Below are positions 7,080-8,195 of a stretch of DNA of 8,195 nt, piece after piece. The translations under genes were made by a program, and so were the position numbers. The notes under the pieces are model-generated. The model ran no database searches. It was given only the letters and a program-made list of their open reading frames with translations, and had not been told where the DNA came from. Source of the stretch: Rubrobacter sp. Its GTDB lineage: Bacteria > Actinomycetota > Rubrobacteria > Rubrobacterales > Rubrobacteraceae. Location: the NCBI GenBank assembly GCA_016781775.1, contig JADDPR010000430.1, positions 1 through 8,195 of the forward strand, in the 5' to 3' direction. Numbering within the stretch: position 1 is the first letter of the stretch; every line of letters starts with the position of its first letter.

Positions 7080-7138
7080 ACCATGTACGCGGCGAGGCGC
7101 CGGGCGGTGCGGTCCAGTTCCTTCGCGGCGGGGTCGTA
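7076..7138 (-). pseudogene. Possible relic of the 3' end of a minus-strand gene
   Basis: On the minus strand, bases 7138 to 7079 read YDPAAKELDRTARRLAAYMV followed by TAG. Nineteen of the 20 codons end in G or C, matching local coding bias, whereas codons just upstream in the same frame do not. The stretch fills most of the gap between the methyltransferase and MAPEG genes and would be the last 20 residues of a protein whose body is gone. I do not recognise the family. In GC-rich DNA such a stretch can arise by chance. Confidence 0.2.
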
Positions 7139-7161
7139 CGATGTTCGTTGGAGATAGAACG

Positions 7162-7166
7162 GGAGG
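7162..7166 (+). promoter_or_regulatory. Shine-Dalgarno site favouring GTG 7174 as the MAPEG start
   Basis: GGAGG lies 7 nt upstream of GTG 7174, an ideal spacing. The in-frame ATG at 7141 has no such site and would add 11 polar residues before the first membrane segment. Confidence 0.7.
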
Positions 7167-7173
7167 ATGGCTC

Positions 7174-7569
7174 GTGACCGTCGAGTTGAGGATGTTGGTG
7201 TTCAGCGTCGTGCTGGGCATCGTCCAGATCGTCGCAGCATCGCACGCCGCGAGCCTGCAGCGAGGTTACCGGTGGACGGCCGGCCCCAGGGACGAGGGGG
7301 CGGAGCCGCTGAGGGGCGCGGCCGGGCGTCTGGAAAGGGCACTACGTAACTTCTTGGAGACCTTTGTGTTGTTTGCCGCCGTAGTCCTCGCGGCGCACGC
7401 CTCGGAGACACACGGCGCGCTCACGGAGTGGGGTGCGAGGCTCTACTTCTGGGCCCGCGTCGCGTACGTGCCCCTCTACGCCGCTGGGGTCCCGATCGTA
7501 CGTTCGCTCGTGTGGAACGTCGTGACGATAGGCATCTTGTTATTTGTCGCCGCCCTGTTTCTGCGATGA
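7174..7569 (+). CDS. MAPEG-family integral membrane protein
   Basis: A 131-residue protein, typical for bacterial MAPEG members, starting at GTG 7174 (an upstream ATG at 7141 is possible but poorly supported). MAPEG proteins are small four-helix membrane proteins related to microsomal glutathione transferases and eicosanoid synthases. Seen: hydrophobic helix 1 (about 7-24), a cytoplasmic loop containing the family hallmark RLERALRNFLETF (52-64) leading into helix 2 (about 62-76), helix 3 (about 88-107, FWARVAYVPLYAAG) and helix 4 (about 111-129). The conserved ERxxRNxxE pattern is where glutathione-binding residues lie in characterised relatives, but actinobacteria often lack glutathione, so the real thiol partner or activity is unknown. 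A partly broken permease gene converges on it from the right; no clear terminator is visible after its stop. Confidence 0.88.
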   Translation: MTVELRMLVFSVVLGIVQIVAASHAASLQRGYRWTAGPRDEGAEPLRGAAGRLERALRNFLETFVLFAAVVLAAHASETHGALTEWGARLYFWARVAYVPLYAAGVPIVRSLVWNVVTIGILLFVAALFLR

Positions 7570-7761
7570 CGTGAGAGCTTGCTTGCAGAGGCTCGCAGGA
7601 TACCCTCGCCGGTCGGATGCGCCATAGCCGACGCGGGAATGCTTGCAGTGCCCGGGGACGGCCGTCGAGCGACCGAAGCACCGCGCCGGTGACAAAGCCC
7701 GCGCGGGACCCGTGACGAACGCCATGCTCGAAGATGGCCCTCGAGCAGGGACGTCGGAGGC

Positions 7762-8195
7762 CTAGCTCAGCACGTGCCTGCGGACGAAGACCGCTCAGGC
7801 GGCGTCGAGAAAGGCCGCGCCCCACAGGAGGCTTACCCAGAGGGAGCGGACGATGGGGTCCCAGGCTACGGGGGCGCGGGCGAGGTTGAGCCAGGGTTCG
7901 AACTGGCTCGTGAGCAGGTAGGGCTCGAGGGGACCGGCAAGGCGGAGGCCGGAGGCGAGCCGAAGCAGCAGGACGAGGACGACGGCGCCCACGCCGGAGC
8001 CACGGGAGTCGTGGGCCGTCGCGGAGAAGAAGACGGCTACCGCGGCGAGCGCCATGAGCGGGGCGGCGGCGGGGGCCGCCCCAGACGAGCGCTATGCCTC
8101 GACCGACGCTTATGGGCCCGCCCGGGCCGGGTATCCGGCGGCGAGGCCGACGGCCGCGAGCACGGCGAGGCAGTACAGGCCGACCGCCGCGCACT
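7762..8195 (-). pseudogene. ABC-2-type transporter permease, C-terminal part, frameshifted and with a premature stop
   Basis: This minus-strand gene enters from the right edge; only its C-terminal third or so is visible. Frame 1 (codons from 8193) reads hydrophobic helix residues CAAVGLYCLAVLAAVGLAAG before hitting TAA at 8112-8110. The neighbouring frame then carries ISVGRGIALVW down to 8081. The original frame resumes at 8079 with AAPAAAPLMALAAVAVFF and continues through PYLLTSQFEPW and SLWVSLLWGAAFLDAA to TGA at 7797-7795. Past that TGA the frame continues AVFVRRHVLS and ends at TAG 7764-7762, closely matching the usual ABC-2 permease tail (F-x-RRDVL), so TGA probably replaced a TGG. Lesions: net -1 between about 8140 and 8113, net +1 at a G run near 8080, and the nonsense codon. 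Such permeases work with an ATP-binding subunit in export, which would lie outside the window. Sequencing error is possible. Confidence 0.75.

Noticed and set aside
7561..7598. CTGCGA (7561-7566) paired with TCGCAG (7593-7598) as a terminator after the MAPEG gene.
   Set aside because: Only 6 bp of stem with a 26-nt loop and no T run; it also overlaps the coding end.
7581..7648. The 8-mer GCTTGCAG occurring twice exactly 60 bp apart (7581 and 7641).
   Set aside because: Flanks do not match and there are only two copies, so chance is sufficient.
7698..7707. Perfect palindrome CCCGCGCGGG as an operator.
   Set aside because: Short GC-only palindromes are expected by chance in this composition, and no promoter lies beside it.
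7570..7761. A small minus-strand gene or other element between the MAPEG gene and the permease remnant.
   Set aside because: The 61-codon frame here overlaps the MAPEG gene, has weaker third-position bias than real genes nearby and shows no motif.
7421..8194. A 257-codon minus-strand open frame spanning the MAPEG 3' end, the gap and the permease region.
   Set aside because: Only a short patch (about 8112-8081) resembles protein, and that belongs to the frameshifted permease; the rest is low-complexity Arg/Pro/Gly.

Overview
The window is GC-rich DNA with very strong G/C preference at third codon positions, many GTG/TTG-type starts and tightly packed genes. Together with the protein families present this suggests a high-GC actinobacterium; a Rubrobacter-like lineage is my best guess, from general resemblance only, since no marker gene is present.

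Layout. Bases 1-2094: the 3' part of an acyl-CoA ligase gene (its start lies left of the window), then 12 bp later a short-chain dehydrogenase (SDR). Bases 2095-2296: a 202-bp gap in which I find no gene and no convincing promoter. Bases 2297-6331: a second co-directional run: crotonase-family hydratase/isomerase (TTG start), a second acyl-CoA ligase, the wreck of a GNAT acetyltransferase, and a zinc-dependent alcohol dehydrogenase whose ATG overlaps the GNAT stop as ATGA. Bases 6335-6447: a short element bounded by perfect 14-bp inverted repeats, filling the gap before a UbiE-like methyltransferase (6447-7079) and including the first base of its start codon. Bases 7174-7569: a small MAPEG-family membrane protein. 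Bases 7570-7761: 192 bp with no gene I can support. Bases 7762-8195, minus strand: the C-terminal part of a decayed ABC-2-type permease that runs in from the right edge and converges on the MAPEG gene.

How the genes fit together. Two CoA ligases, an SDR, a crotonase and a zinc alcohol dehydrogenase supply the activation, hydration/isomerisation and oxidation steps of a beta-oxidation-like route for one or more carboxylic acids (fatty, aromatic or alicyclic). No acyl-CoA dehydrogenase or thiolase is seen here, so the pathway is incomplete in this view and the substrate cannot be named. The methyltransferase and MAPEG protein look like separate housekeeping or accessory genes.

The notable non-routine signals are two multiply broken genes (GNAT and permease) among intact neighbours, the inverted-repeat element at the methyltransferase start, and a crotonase lacking both classical hydratase glutamates. 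I do not see a new multi-gene system such as a defence island, CRISPR array or biosynthetic cluster.
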